The notes under the pieces: model-generated
The model's database searches: none
The model's input: only the letters and a program-made list of their open reading frames with translations
What the model was told of the DNA's origin: nothing
Part shown: in pieces, positions 1 through 9,711 of the stretch
How positions within the stretch are numbered: the stretch's first letter is position 1
Layout: each line of letters starts with the position of its first letter
Position numbers and translations under genes: made by a program
Assembly (NCBI RefSeq): GCF_025118155.1
Contig: NW_026251387.1
Coordinates: 1,643,501-1,707,500 of the forward strand
Reading direction: 5' to 3'
From: Cokeromyces recurvatus
Lineage: Eukaryota; Mucoromycota; Mucoromycetes; Mucorales; Mucoraceae
Length of the DNA stretch: 64,000 bases

Positions 1-1
1 A

Positions 2-2922
2 ATCTCAAACTATTATCGATTATCAGATGTTACTAAATGGATGTATGATATTAGTAGTATATTTTCAGAAAAATCTAATTACGATAACGTTAGCTCTTTC
101 TTGGGAGCTGACCCAAAATACATTTACTATGAATGGAAAAGAGAACATAAGCCTTGTAGGGTTAAAAAGATGGTTAAACTTCGTTTTGTAATGCTACTAG
201 GGGTTATGAACACCTTCTGGAGTTTAGCAAATGAATACATGTCTGACACTCATACAAATTTATTCCCACTGCCTTGTAAACCATTTAGCTGGCCAACAGT
301 ACAAACCTATAATAATCCTATTTTCGCAAAATTAGCCTTTTTTAAGCAATTAGAATGCATGAAGGACTGTGACCAAATTAGAATGGATCGTATTAGAGAC
401 TTATCCACCTTGAAATATGATCAACATCCTAATAACAGTCGTAATTTGGGAGGTTTAGTTCTTGAGTTTCGTAGTCAACACCCCATTGATCAATACAAAT
501 CGAATCTTATATTTTCTATTACTGAGCTTTTAAATGGGCCTCAAACTCAACAAAAGCTCGATTGTTTAATTAAAGATAACTTTTGTCAATATATACTTGT
601 TCCAGACACACGAGAGGTAAAAAGGTTTAAATATTTTATACGACTATGCATCTATTTACTAATTAATTTTATATGTATATATTTATATATGTATGTATAT
701 ATAAAGGGTATTATACAAGCTATAAATTTTTCTGATATGCTCTATATGGGCGCTAATCTTCCGTATTGTAGAGTACCTGTTAAAGTTGTTAATATTAGAG
801 AAGTTACAAACGATACAATTACTCTTTGTGGAAAATCAATCAGGGATGGAATAATACGATGGAGGCTTTATAGGCGCTACGTTAACTATACAACTATTCA
901 AACAATAAACAATTTAAAACGAATGGATAATAGTGAAATAGAAAATATTACTGTAAGACTTTTTTTTTCTTTTATTGAGTTTGCTCAACTAATAATTCAT
1001 ATATTGAATTAGGGTTTGATCAATAATCCAAATAGCTGGGCAGTAAAAAATGTACAAGACGAAATTGATTTTAGCAATAACAAGTTAGCAAGTAATCTTC
1101 TAAATGAATTTTGTATGTCAACTTCTCAAAAGGATATTTCAATTAGTGCTTTAAAGAAAAGGTTGCAAATTGTCTGGGGCCCACCTGTAAGCAATTACCA
1201 CCTGGAATATTTAGAAACTTTTCATTTTTTTTTTTTTTTGTTTCAACAAATTGACTTCTTCTTGTTTTGTATAGGGATCTGGTAAAACTGAGTTTTTGGC
1301 ATTATTTACTAACTGGTATATAAAATGTCTTACTGAAGAGAATAAGGACAGGAGTCTAATGATTGGAGTAACGGCATTTACTAATGATGCTATTCTAAAT
1401 CTGCTAAAAAGAATAGAGAAGATACAAAAACGGCATGAACTTCAGGATCTATTCTCTATTATTTGTGTTAATTCGTCAAAAATTACAGATTTGAGCTCTA
1501 AAATAATATATACGGCTTGGAAGGATTCAATTACGGTCAAAAACAAGTTACAGAAAACAACTCCAATAAAAGTATATATTATTGGAGCTACTGTTTGGGG
1601 ATGGGGGAAGATAAGGGATAAATGGAAAAGATTTGAAAAACTCGATATGCTGATTATAGATGAAAGTTCGCAAGTAATATCTATATCTATATGTCTATAT
1701 GTCGTATTAATAGTTATTTTTTTTAAGCTACTTGTGTCCGATGCATTATTAGCAATCTCCTGTCTGAAACAACCTAGTGGTAAACTTATTATAGCAGGCG
1801 ATCATTTAGTAAGATACATATGTTTGTAAAAAAAAAAAAATAAAATAAAAAAATAGAAAAAAATATTACATAATATGAACACATAAACAAATATATATCC
1901 TTTCGTAGCAACTTGGTCCCATCGTGAAAAATAACTATTCCGAGGTTGATACATGTTTACAGGAACCGTTATTATATGGATCGATTCAGCAATGCCTTAT
2001 GCGTACTGAAGATAATTATGCAATACCTGCTCGGGAATTTTTGCTACAAAAAAATGCATTACATGAATTTGGACCCAGCACATTGCAGCTAAAAGAAAAT
2101 TGGAGAATGGTAAGGATGAATAATAATTAATACCAATCACCATCCTTCCATTTTCATACATTTATGTTTTTTAGAATAAGAAGTTAAATGAATTCTTTCA
2201 ACATATTTATGGTTCAGAATACAAATCACGTTATCCAGAGAATGATATTCAATTTAACTGGACGCTTGTTATGAATACAACAAAAAAACTTGAATTGATC
2301 AAGTCTATATTAGATCCTTGCCATCCTATATCTCTTGTTAAAGTAAAATGCGATAACAAAGATGAGGATGATACGGTCGAAACAGAAGCTAAAATTGTTC
2401 AGCAATTATTAGAAATATATTTAAAAATCTACAATAGAGATTCATCTCATTCTAATCAAAAAGATGATGATGAAACAAATGTCATGATAGTTACTCCACT
2501 TCATAAGCAACGAGTAGCTATTCAAAGAAGAGTTAATTTACTACCTCAAGCAAATAATATTTCTATAGATACTGTAGAGAAGATGCAAGGAAAAGAGTGC
2601 AATTTATTGATTGCTTGCTTTTCATGTGTGAATAAAAAGTTCAAAAACTATGAATTTTTACGTGATTTTCGACGATGGAACGTAGCACTGTCACGGGCAA
2701 GGTAAAAAAAAACAGTATATTAATAAACACACACTAATTCTATTCTTTGGATTTAGGTATAAAGTAGTTATATTAACTATTGACGAAATAATCAATCCTA
2801 GTCCATCAAATAGTATTATAAATTCTTTTAATGATTCTCCCGAATCAGCAGATAATTGGGCTTTATTATGTCTTTTGCAGCAATGGGTAAAGGAAAACAA
2901 TTCTATTTGGGAATGGACATAA
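2..2922 (+). CDS. SF1 (DNA2/NAM7-like) helicase, 5' end outside window
   Basis: ATP-dependent nucleic-acid helicase of superfamily 1; substrate unknown. The frame is open to the left edge, so the start lies outside. Eight exons join in phase: 2-616, 707-952, 1013-1186, 1275-1673, 1728-1808, 1909-2109, 2175-2701, 2757-2922. The joined protein shows Walker A WGPPGSGKTE, whose coding is split by intron 1187-1274; motif II LIIDESSQ; motif III IIAGDHLQLGPIV, split by intron 1809-1908; motif IV-like VMIVTPLHKQ; motif V DTVEKMQGKE; and motif VI NVALSRARY. This order matches the AAA_11/AAA_12 helicases (SEN1, DNA2, NAM7, ZNFX1). No CH-rich or NFX1 zinc fingers are visible, so UPF1 and ZNFX1 are not supported. 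All core motifs are intact. A transposon begins 41 bp after the stop. Helicase assignment is secure; subfamily is not. Confidence 0.85.
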
Positions 2923-2963
2923 TAGCAAGTCTGAAGATAAAAAAAAAGGCGTAGCTTATATTA

Positions 2964-2988
2964 CAGCTGAAGAAAATAGGTTGGGCCA
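2964..2988. repeat. left terminal inverted repeat
   Basis: 25 bp, exact reverse complement of 11826-11850, preceded by TA at 2962-2963. It marks the outer end of the Tc1-like element on the helicase side. Confidence 0.93.
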
Positions 2989-3275
2989 GCTTGTGATATT
3001 TCTTTTAAAATATCAAATAAAAATAGAAAATAAAAAAATAATATTAAGACAAAAAGAGTCAACGAGACCGAACAATAGTTTTAAAGTCAATTATTTTATT
3101 TATGAATTCAAACTGATGGGGTATTTATAAGAATTGTTAAAGAAGTCTGAGATAAGATGTGAATCAGGAAAGTGTTAGTTACGACCGAATAAGGTATTTT
3201 GTTGATAATGAAGTGTTAGTGATTTTAATATCATTAGATAGAGCGGATCAAGAGAGATTCAGGAGATTCTAGATA

Positions 3276-3289
3276 GAATTTCTTAAGTA
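3276..3289. repeat. LINE target-site duplication, copy at the 3' end
   Basis: GAATTTCTTAAGTA, identical to 9654-9667. It directly abuts a T7 run (3290-3296) that is the short A-tail of the minus-strand LINE. Confidence 0.85.
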
Positions 3290-3482
3290 TTTTTTTGTTT
3301 ATATGGAGACGGAGTCTCTGATTTATTAGTAAAAATTAAAGGATAGTCACAACTGTGTTTTTGGGTTTTTAGGATTATTAAAGTATGGTTGCTTTTTTTT
3401 TTTTTTTTTTTTTTTTGTTTGTTTTTAGTTTTTAAATTATTAAAATGTTAAGGGGAACCACATATAGTGACAATAAGGAACA

Positions 3483-6400
3483 CTAGTCTGTCATAAAATG
3501 AGGAAGAGGAGCATGAGGAATGCCATTTGAAAGAAGAGATTCTTGGCGTATTCGAAGAGCTTTGGTAGTGAGGAGAGATATAGTTGTAGCAGAAGTGAAT
3601 GGCGTGTCATTGAAGACAGAGGCCCAATGGGACAACCAGATCGCTTCGAGAGTAGCAGCTATAGCAGTGAGAGGAGAGAAAACTAAAGTGAGAGAGGAAG
3701 AAGGAACGTGAAGGGTATGCAGAGCATAATATAGAGTATCCAGCGAAAAGGAGGAATCAGAAGGATCAATGTACATATACCACATGTGTTGCCATATTGC
3801 TAATTTGGGTGGGCATGTAAATATAAAATGAACAAATGATTCAACTGGATCAGAACAAATGGGACAGGTGGATGTTGGAAAATAGGCCGGCATAACTCGA
3901 TGAAGGAATGATTTATGTGGGATTTTTTTGTGGATCAGACGATACCAGATGTTTCTACCAGAATGAGAAAGGGGCAGTTGCCAAAACTGAGACCAAGGGA
4001 AAGAAATTTTTGGGGAAAAAGGTGGTGGGAGTAGAGGAGAGGATAAATGTGATTGTGAGCACATGCGACGAAATTTCTTTGTGGTAAAAGGGGTTGTAGG
4101 TGTACCAGGGGAACGAAAAAAGCCAAGATCTTTCAGAAAAGGAGAAATGTCAACAACTTGATGGTCAGAAACTTGAGTGAAAGGGAATTGACCAGAACCT
4201 GCGAATCTAGTTGGAATAAAGCAACGAATAAAAAAGGGAGCTAAAATAATTTCGTTTTTTTTAACCCGCTTTAAAACTTGTTTGGTAAGTCGTGGATGGT
4301 GAAGAATTTCCGTAATTTGAAGAGGACGGAGACAATTTCCATCATCACTATTGAAAATGTATCCATAATTACTAGTTAAGGAAGCCATAGATCGGCGTAG
4401 GGGCTCTGATGAGGAAATAACCAGTGACGAAAATGGGATCTCTAGACAAGTAGCAGCACTGACAACAACATCTGAGAATGGTTTTGGAATCATGTCGATG
4501 GCGTTGAATAAAAGTGATAGAGAACTAGTCAGTTGACGGAGGAAAGGAGGCCTACGGTGAGGGAACAAAAAGAAGAAACGATGATCTAATTTGGCAGGAG
4601 GAGTATGGAAAATTCGACCGTCGGAATACAATTCAACTTGCGAATACAAGAAAGAAATAATTCGTGAGAGAACGATAGAACCACTGATAGCCGAGTCATT
4701 AGAATCAAGGTCATCAGTTGAAGTAGAAAGAATAGGGTATAACCAACGTAGTTGAAGAGCAGATTGTTGAAGAGACGGATTAAGTAGACCTAAACCTCCC
4801 AAAGATCGCGGTAAGCAAGCAGTATTGAAACTAACTTTGGGAAAGATACGAAAGTTAATAAAATTTGAAATGATAGACTGAACGGATTTAAAAAAGGAAG
4901 CTGGTACGGACAACACACGAAGAACATGCCAAAGTTTGCTGAGAATCAAAGAGTTCAGAACAGTAGATCTACCTCGAACAGATAAAAGACGTAGACGATG
5001 AATGTCACAAGCAATTTTGATGTTCGATAAAATCTTATCAAGAAAAGAATCACGTTGTTTGGTTGAGGAGCAAAGAGGGAAACCAAGATATACAACTGGT
5101 AGAGAAGAACGACAATCATGCCATGCCGAAATACCATGAGAGTGCAAAGCTGTCCGCCAGCAGGTGTCATAAATGGAAGAGGAACCAGATAAAGAAATAA
5201 CTTCGGTCTTATTATAATTGATACGAGCATTAGAAGCCAGGGAATATAGCGATAAATGAAATTGAAGTCGATTTAATTCAGCAGGGGAATTTAAAAGACA
5301 AATAACATCATCAGCGTATGCCATTAGCTTAACAGGAGCAGTCAGAGAATCAGACAAGTGAGGACCAGAAATTGATTTAGGCAATGCATAACCTTTCAGC
5401 AGAATATCATTTTGAATACTACGAAGAAGTGGTTCAAAAGCTAAATTAAATAGAATAGGGCTAAGTGGGTCGCCTTGTTTGAGACCACGGCGTTGACAAA
5501 TACTATCAGTGAGAAAACCGTTGATGTTGATATGAAGACGAGTACCAAAAAAAAGTTTATCAATACAATCGACAAGTTGAAGAGGATATCCAAAACGAAC
5601 AAGAACAGTACGAAGATACACAGGATGGATCCTATCATAAGCCTTTTCTTGATCTAGTAGTAATCCAATACTTGAAGAGTTTGAAAAACGTGAATGATCC
5701 ATGATAAGTTTCATCAAAAGACCATTATCAGCGATAAACCGCCCACGAACAAAACCAGTCTGAAAGGGATTAATGAGATCATTAGCAGAACCAATGATAC
5801 GTGAGCTGAGGATACGAGTAAAAACTTTAGCATCTGTGTTGATTAGAGAAATCGGACGCCAGTTTTGAAGTAGATCAAGAAGACCTTGTTTTGCTAATAG
5901 AGTCACGCTTGAATTTAACCAAGAGTCAGGGATATCTGCAAACGAGAGGGCATTGTTAAAAGTAGCTAGAGCGATTTCACGACAATCGGGATGAATGACG
6001 ATTAAACGGACAATAGCATATGGTAACCCATCCATACCCGGAGAAGACTTTTTGGGAGTGCGAGAGAACGCCAACAATAAATCATCAAAGGTGATGGGGT
6101 CAACAAGAGAGTTGGCATCAGCACGAGACAATCGAAGCGATTCAGGAATTGATGATAATAATTCGTCAATCGCATCGTGACTAACATTATCTGGTGAGTA
6201 CAAATCATGATAAAATGATGAAGCAGTTTCTAGCATTTCTTCTTTAGTAGTACAGGTTGATTGAGTGGTTGGATGAATTAATGGAGGAATCAATTGACGA
6301 GCAGTGCGGGATGCAACAGTTCGTTTAAGATAACCCGGAGAGAGTTCTCCCAACTCACGCCAACGAATACCTGAACGTAAGGCAAGAGTTTCCACATGAT

Positions 6401-7598
6401 ACTTTTGAATAGATGCCAATTGTTGTTCCACAATTTGTAATTGAGGAGATACAACAGGCAACAAAGAAGGATCAGCGTGTAATTTTTTGGATAAACCAGA
6501 ACGTTTTTTATGAAGTAGGTCTTCAGCTTTAACAAGATTGAAGGCTTGACGGCGAGAAAATGAGCGACAAATATTAGCAGTGCATTGTTTAAGACGTTCC
6601 CATTTCTCGGCGGCGGTAAGAGTAGAATCAAGCGATTGAACGCATTTAGTGAGAGCGACACGTAATCGTTTTTTAAAAGCAGAGTTTCTAGCGAGTTTCG
6701 GGTGAGCCCTCCATAGACCTTTACCAACAGCAGAAGCCGAAGAGGTAGAAATGGGAGCCTGAAGATGAAGATGACTAGACAAAAGAAAATGATCTGACCA
6801 GGTTGGATTAATATAGGTCGTTGAGCATTTACTGTAATTAATAGAAGAGGAGAGATCAGCGGTGACAAAGATATAGTCAATACAGGACTGAGACATTCCT
6901 CTTTGAAAAGTAATAGATGAGACAGAACCAGGAGAAGTGATGCCATCGGTAAAGTTAGCATCAGTGTAAGAAAGCCAATTAGATGGAGCTAATCTTGAAC
7001 GACCGGCAGAATAGGTATAGTTAAAATCACCTAGCAGGACCGTACGAGACGGCGAGGCAAGAAAAGTTGAACTATACTTTTGTTGTAAATCAGATAGAAA
7101 CGAATACCTTTCAGTACGAGAAGCAGGAAAATAGACAACGGTAACTGTAATAGGATCAAAAGAATTAGAAGTATGGGAGACGGTAGTAGAAATAACACGT
7201 TCACAGGGACTGATAAAAGAGTTAGAGAATGACAGATCAGCAGAAAATGAAACCAAACCACAATGAGAAGACCATAGACTAGAAGTAGCCTGAAATTGTG
7301 AGTGAAACATATCCTGCATAGAGGAGGAAGAAGCGTGAGTTTCTTGTAGAGCGAGTAAGTCAAAAGAGCGAGTACGTAAGTAACGTATAAAATCACCGCG
7401 AATAGAGGAATCGGCAGTCTTGGGAAGGCCACGACAGTTGAGAGAACCAATATTCACGGAAGTAAAGGAAGAATTAGAAGTAGAAGTAGAAGTAGAAGGA
7501 GGCGGAGGTAAAAGAGTGTCGGTAGAGATATTAGTAGAGTGGGGGACAATAATTGGAGAATTATCATCAATAAAATTAATGTTAGGTTCTAAAATCAT
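3483..7598 (-). CDS. LINE ORF2: APE endonuclease plus reverse transcriptase
   Basis: 1,371-residue polyprotein for target-primed reverse transcription. An AP-endonuclease-like domain fills about residues 48-280, with NCRG (54-57), LQETH (84-88), GDFN (190-193) and SDH (268-270) as active-site signatures. The reverse transcriptase spans about 500-800 and shows LDQEKAYDR (648-656), GLKQGDPLSP (705-714) and the catalytic YADD (761-764). A CX2CX8HX4C zinc motif (C1245, C1248, H1257, C1262) matches the zf-RVT region of L1-type elements. The frame is uninterrupted and all catalytic motifs are present. The ATG is 24 nt after the ORF1 stop, so translation would need reinitiation, readthrough or bypass. 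Overlapping frames on either strand here are not genes. Confidence 0.95.
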   Translation of the reverse strand: MILEPNINFIDDNSPIIVPHSTNISTDTLLPPPPSTSTSTSNSSFTSVNIGSLNCRGLPKTADSSIRGDFIRYLRTRSFDLLALQETHASSSSMQDMFHSQFQATSSLWSSHCGLVSFSADLSFSNSFISPCERVISTTVSHTSNSFDPITVTVVYFPASRTERYSFLSDLQQKYSSTFLASPSRTVLLGDFNYTYSAGRSRLAPSNWLSYTDANFTDGITSPGSVSSITFQRGMSQSCIDYIFVTADLSSSINYSKCSTTYINPTWSDHFLLSSHLHLQAPISTSSASAVGKGLWRAHPKLARNSAFKKRLRVALTKCVQSLDSTLTAAEKWERLKQCTANICRSFSRRQAFNLVKAEDLLHKKRSGLSKKLHADPSLLPVVSPQLQIVEQQLASIQKYHVETLALRSGIRWRELGELSPGYLKRTVASRTARQLIPPLIHPTTQSTCTTKEEMLETASSFYHDLYSPDNVSHDAIDELLSSIPESLRLSRADANSLVDPITFDDLLLAFSRTPKKSSPGMDGLPYAIVRLIVIHPDCREIALATFNNALSFADIPDSWLNSSVTLLAKQGLLDLLQNWRPISLINTDAKVFTRILSSRIIGSANDLINPFQTGFVRGRFIADNGLLMKLIMDHSRFSNSSSIGLLLDQEKAYDRIHPVYLRTVLVRFGYPLQLVDCIDKLFFGTRLHININGFLTDSICQRRGLKQGDPLSPILFNLAFEPLLRSIQNDILLKGYALPKSISGPHLSDSLTAPVKLMAYADDVICLLNSPAELNRLQFHLSLYSLASNARINYNKTEVISLSGSSSIYDTCWRTALHSHGISAWHDCRSSLPVVYLGFPLCSSTKQRDSFLDKILSNIKIACDIHRLRLLSVRGRSTVLNSLILSKLWHVLRVLSVPASFFKSVQSIISNFINFRIFPKVSFNTACLPRSLGGLGLLNPSLQQSALQLRWLYPILSTSTDDLDSNDSAISGSIVLSRIISFLYSQVELYSDGRIFHTPPAKLDHRFFFLFPHRRPPFLRQLTSSLSLLFNAIDMIPKPFSDVVVSAATCLEIPFSSLVISSSEPLRRSMASLTSNYGYIFNSDDGNCLRPLQITEILHHPRLTKQVLKRVKKNEIILAPFFIRCFIPTRFAGSGQFPFTQVSDHQVVDISPFLKDLGFFRSPGTPTTPFTTKKFRRMCSQSHLSSPLLPPPFSPKISFPWSQFWQLPLSHSGRNIWYRLIHKKIPHKSFLHRVMPAYFPTSTCPICSDPVESFVHFIFTCPPKLAIWQHMWYMYIDPSDSSFSLDTLYYALHTLHVPSSSLTLVFSPLTAIAATLEAIWLSHWASVFNDTPFTSATTISLLTTKALRIRQESLLSNGIPHAPLPHFMTD

Positions 7599-7622
7599 AA
7601 AAATAAAATAAAATTATATATA

Positions 7623-9050
7623 TTATTGGGAAAGAGCTTCCCCATCCTCAATCAGAGGAACATTATCTTCGGTAGTATCCATAGCATCGTCAAGGTCTTT
7701 GAGAGGTGCTATGTTTTCATTTGGAATATTCATATTTAACCTGGCCCTCTTCAGGTTCTTGAGGCAATCGTTGTGAGTTATGCGTGAATGCCCTGGAAGA
7801 TGACAGTGTTTACACACGACAGTGGCAGAGCGATGACCGGTGGGAGTAGCAGGCGCGAGGGATGTTGGAATACCGCCGTCCGACACCTGACTACGACGCG
7901 TGGAACGGCGAACCGCTGGAAGAGGAGGGGCGTGTGCCTTCATATCAATAGGAGGCAAAGAAGACGGGACATCCGTAGTGCTACTACAGTGCTGCAAAAC
8001 TAGAGCAGGCTCAGGTGGTGTTTGTGATAATACGGGTGAGAGAGATGAGGCGGCAGCAAAGACCTCCTCTTTCTCCAAAGACATGATGACAGTATGGTCG
8101 GGAGAAGAAACTAAGGCAGAAGCAATAACATCAGCAGAAGAAGGAACCGGATTAGTTACAATAACCGGAGGACGATCAACTAAAGAAGTTACTTTAGAGA
8201 CCTTACGAGCCTTCTTGGCCAAATTAGATTTCTTTACTTCAGAACGACGAGGACAGTTTTTTGCAATATGACCAGGAGCATTACAAAAATGGCAGATAGT
8301 AGCCGTTTTACGTAAGTCGCAGTCTATCAGAGCATGCTCTTGGGAATGACAGTATCGACAATAAGGAGGCATAGAGGCCCATGTAGCAAGAACTGTCATG
8401 TAATCACGGGTAGCAGGAGCTGTTTCGATACCGGAGAAACTAGGAAAGGCGGTGTTCGAAGGGTAGGAGACCGGAACGTATGACCAATTAAGACGGTGTG
8501 TCAAAGCAACATTTGGGTTTTCGCTATCAGAAGATAGGGCGAGCACGGCGTAGCCACCACCACCAAAAAGCCCACTACTACCGATTACGAAACCACAATC
8601 AATGACCTCCCCAAAGGGTGCAAGATTGAAAGGCATATCAGCGAACAATTCATCTGAACCCCCACTTTCACGGCCATATTGGAAGGGGAGCCCAGAGAAG
8701 GAGACTTTAACTATCTTGGTAGAGGGCGAAAGAGAGGGATATGCGGCGAAGGGAGCAGGGAAGGAAGGAAGACTAAAAGTAGGTTCAACCTTAAACTTTT
8801 GATATAATTCAGGGCTGACAGCGATCTCGGCAAAAAGACGAGAGTAGTCCTTTCGGATTTTGTCAGAAACACCCCAAAGATGTAGTTTACCACTACAGAA
8901 GTGATCCAATTCTTTCAAAAAAATTTTTTGTTGATCTTCAACAATCGTAATATCGATGAGCATGGAGTGAGCAAAGGATCCAGTCAAAAAGGGGCGGATC
9001 ACTTTGTTCGAAAAGTGATCAATGTGGGGAGGCGAATCAGCTCGAGGCAT
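7623..9050 (-). CDS. LINE ORF1: RNA-binding, zinc-knuckle protein
   Basis: 475-residue protein expected to coat LINE RNA in the ribonucleoprotein. Two CX2CX4HX4C knuckles are visible (C231-C244 and C253-C266), and a third divergent Cys/His cluster lies near residue 415. The N-terminal half (about 110-200) contains a segment resembling the RRM-like fold seen in L1-type ORF1 proteins; that is inference from spacing and glycine pattern. A basic Lys-rich stretch follows the knuckles. The start used is the ATG at 9050. If a 5' exon exists (see the frame at 9452-9652), the true N-terminus could be longer. ORF2 follows after 24 nt. Confidence 0.85.
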   Translation of the reverse strand: MPRADSPPHIDHFSNKVIRPFLTGSFAHSMLIDITIVEDQQKIFLKELDHFCSGKLHLWGVSDKIRKDYSRLFAEIAVSPELYQKFKVEPTFSLPSFPAPFAAYPSLSPSTKIVKVSFSGLPFQYGRESGGSDELFADMPFNLAPFGEVIDCGFVIGSSGLFGGGGYAVLALSSDSENPNVALTHRLNWSYVPVSYPSNTAFPSFSGIETAPATRDYMTVLATWASMPPYCRYCHSQEHALIDCDLRKTATICHFCNAPGHIAKNCPRRSEVKKSNLAKKARKVSKVTSLVDRPPVIVTNPVPSSADVIASALVSSPDHTVIMSLEKEEVFAAASSLSPVLSQTPPEPALVLQHCSSTTDVPSSLPPIDMKAHAPPLPAVRRSTRRSQVSDGGIPTSLAPATPTGHRSATVVCKHCHLPGHSRITHNDCLKNLKRARLNMNIPNENIAPLKDLDDAMDTTEDNVPLIEDGEALSQ

Positions 9051-9451
9051 GTTGTATGGGTAAAGAAGACAAAACTAAATCGTGAGACACAGGCACAAGT
9101 AAGAATAATTTTTATTAGAAAAAAATTAAATATAAAAAAACTAAATATTCTTCTTGTAAAAACTATCTGGCTATTTATACTTTTCTTGGTAGTTCTAGAT
9201 GATATTTATAGATGCTATTTCATTGGTGTTGTGTTAAATATTGACCTCTTTATGACATTATCGACAGTCATGATACAGATCATGATCTGGTAGTATATTT
9301 CACACATCGCTAATTTAATCAGGGTTTCATTTGGAGGTTTTACATTTAATAATTACATAATTTATATTTGACATAATGATATATATATTTTTTATACAAT
9401 ATTATTGTGTAATGAATGTTCACATTTATGTTTTATTATATCTTTATGATG
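9051..9451 (-). other. LINE internal spacer before ORF1
   Basis: About 400 bp, AT-rich, no frame of note on either strand. It lies between the 66-codon frame and ORF1 and would be leader or intron. No repeat or promoter element was recognised. Confidence 0.5.
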
Positions 9452-9652
9452 TTATGTACAAATACAACAAGGCATGGATGTTCCAGATCCATTACCGGGC
9501 AAGTGTGAGGGGGATCGTCTCGACGGGCTAGCTGATGAGCTAGATGCTGCAGATGATCCTCCTGAAATGGCTTGTACCCATGTCTTCCTCTGATGGAGGA
9601 AGGAGGGCGGACCCTGAAAGGTACTATTCTGATTATTAGCGGGAAGAGCCAT
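9452..9652 (-). CDS. Small ORF at the LINE 5' end (ORF0 or ORF1 5' segment)
   Basis: 66-codon frame whose ATG begins at the second base of the LINE, next to the target duplication. The product is Ser/Pro-rich and starts MALPANNQNSTFQGPPSF, followed by QRKTWVQAISGG. That composition resembles the disordered N-terminal end of some fungal LINE ORF1 proteins; this is an impression, not a verified match. A GT donor-like site lies at its end (CCCG/GTAATG). I could not find a phase-compatible acceptor before ORF1 at 9050, so splicing into ORF1 is not established. It may be a short independent frame, or an ORF1 start separated by an indel. Confidence 0.4.
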   Translation of the reverse strand: MALPANNQNSTFQGPPSFLHQRKTWVQAISGGSSAASSSSASPSRRSPSHLPGNGSGTSMPCCICT

Positions 9653-9653
9653 G

Positions 9654-9667
9654 GAATTTCTTAAGTA
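9654..9667. repeat. LINE target-site duplication, copy at the 5' end
   Basis: GAATTTCTTAAGTA, identical to 3276-3289. It marks the 5' boundary of the LINE at 9653. Transposon sequence resumes beyond it. Confidence 0.85.
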
Positions 9668-9711
9668 AATTTATGATCCGCACGTTTAATCATGAAACAC
9701 AACATTATAAG

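Larger units (their letters stand above)
3290..9653 (-). mobile_element. Non-LTR (LINE) retrotransposon, apparently full length
   Basis: Minus-strand element of about 6.36 kb bounded by a 14-bp target-site duplication. Reading 5' to 3' it holds a 66-codon frame at its extreme 5' end (9452-9652), about 400 bp without a long frame, ORF1 with zinc knuckles (7623-9050), a 24-nt gap, ORF2 with endonuclease and reverse transcriptase (3483-7598), and a 3' region of about 190 bp ending in a short A-tail. A second A24 tract (T24 at 3393-3416 on the plus strand) lies inside the 3' region. The APE endonuclease plus a C-terminal CCHC motif fits L1/Tx1-like LINEs. It interrupts a Tc1-like transposon, so it is the younger insertion. 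No frameshift or stop breaks ORF1 or ORF2. Confidence 0.9.

Noticed and set aside
3393..3416. T24 tract taken as the LINE 3' terminus
   Set aside because: No target duplication partner for the adjacent sequence was found at the 5' side, whereas 3276-3289 matches 9654-9667 exactly.
7788..8271. Plus-strand frames opposite LINE ORF1
   Set aside because: Antisense shadows of a GC-richer coding region; no family motifs.
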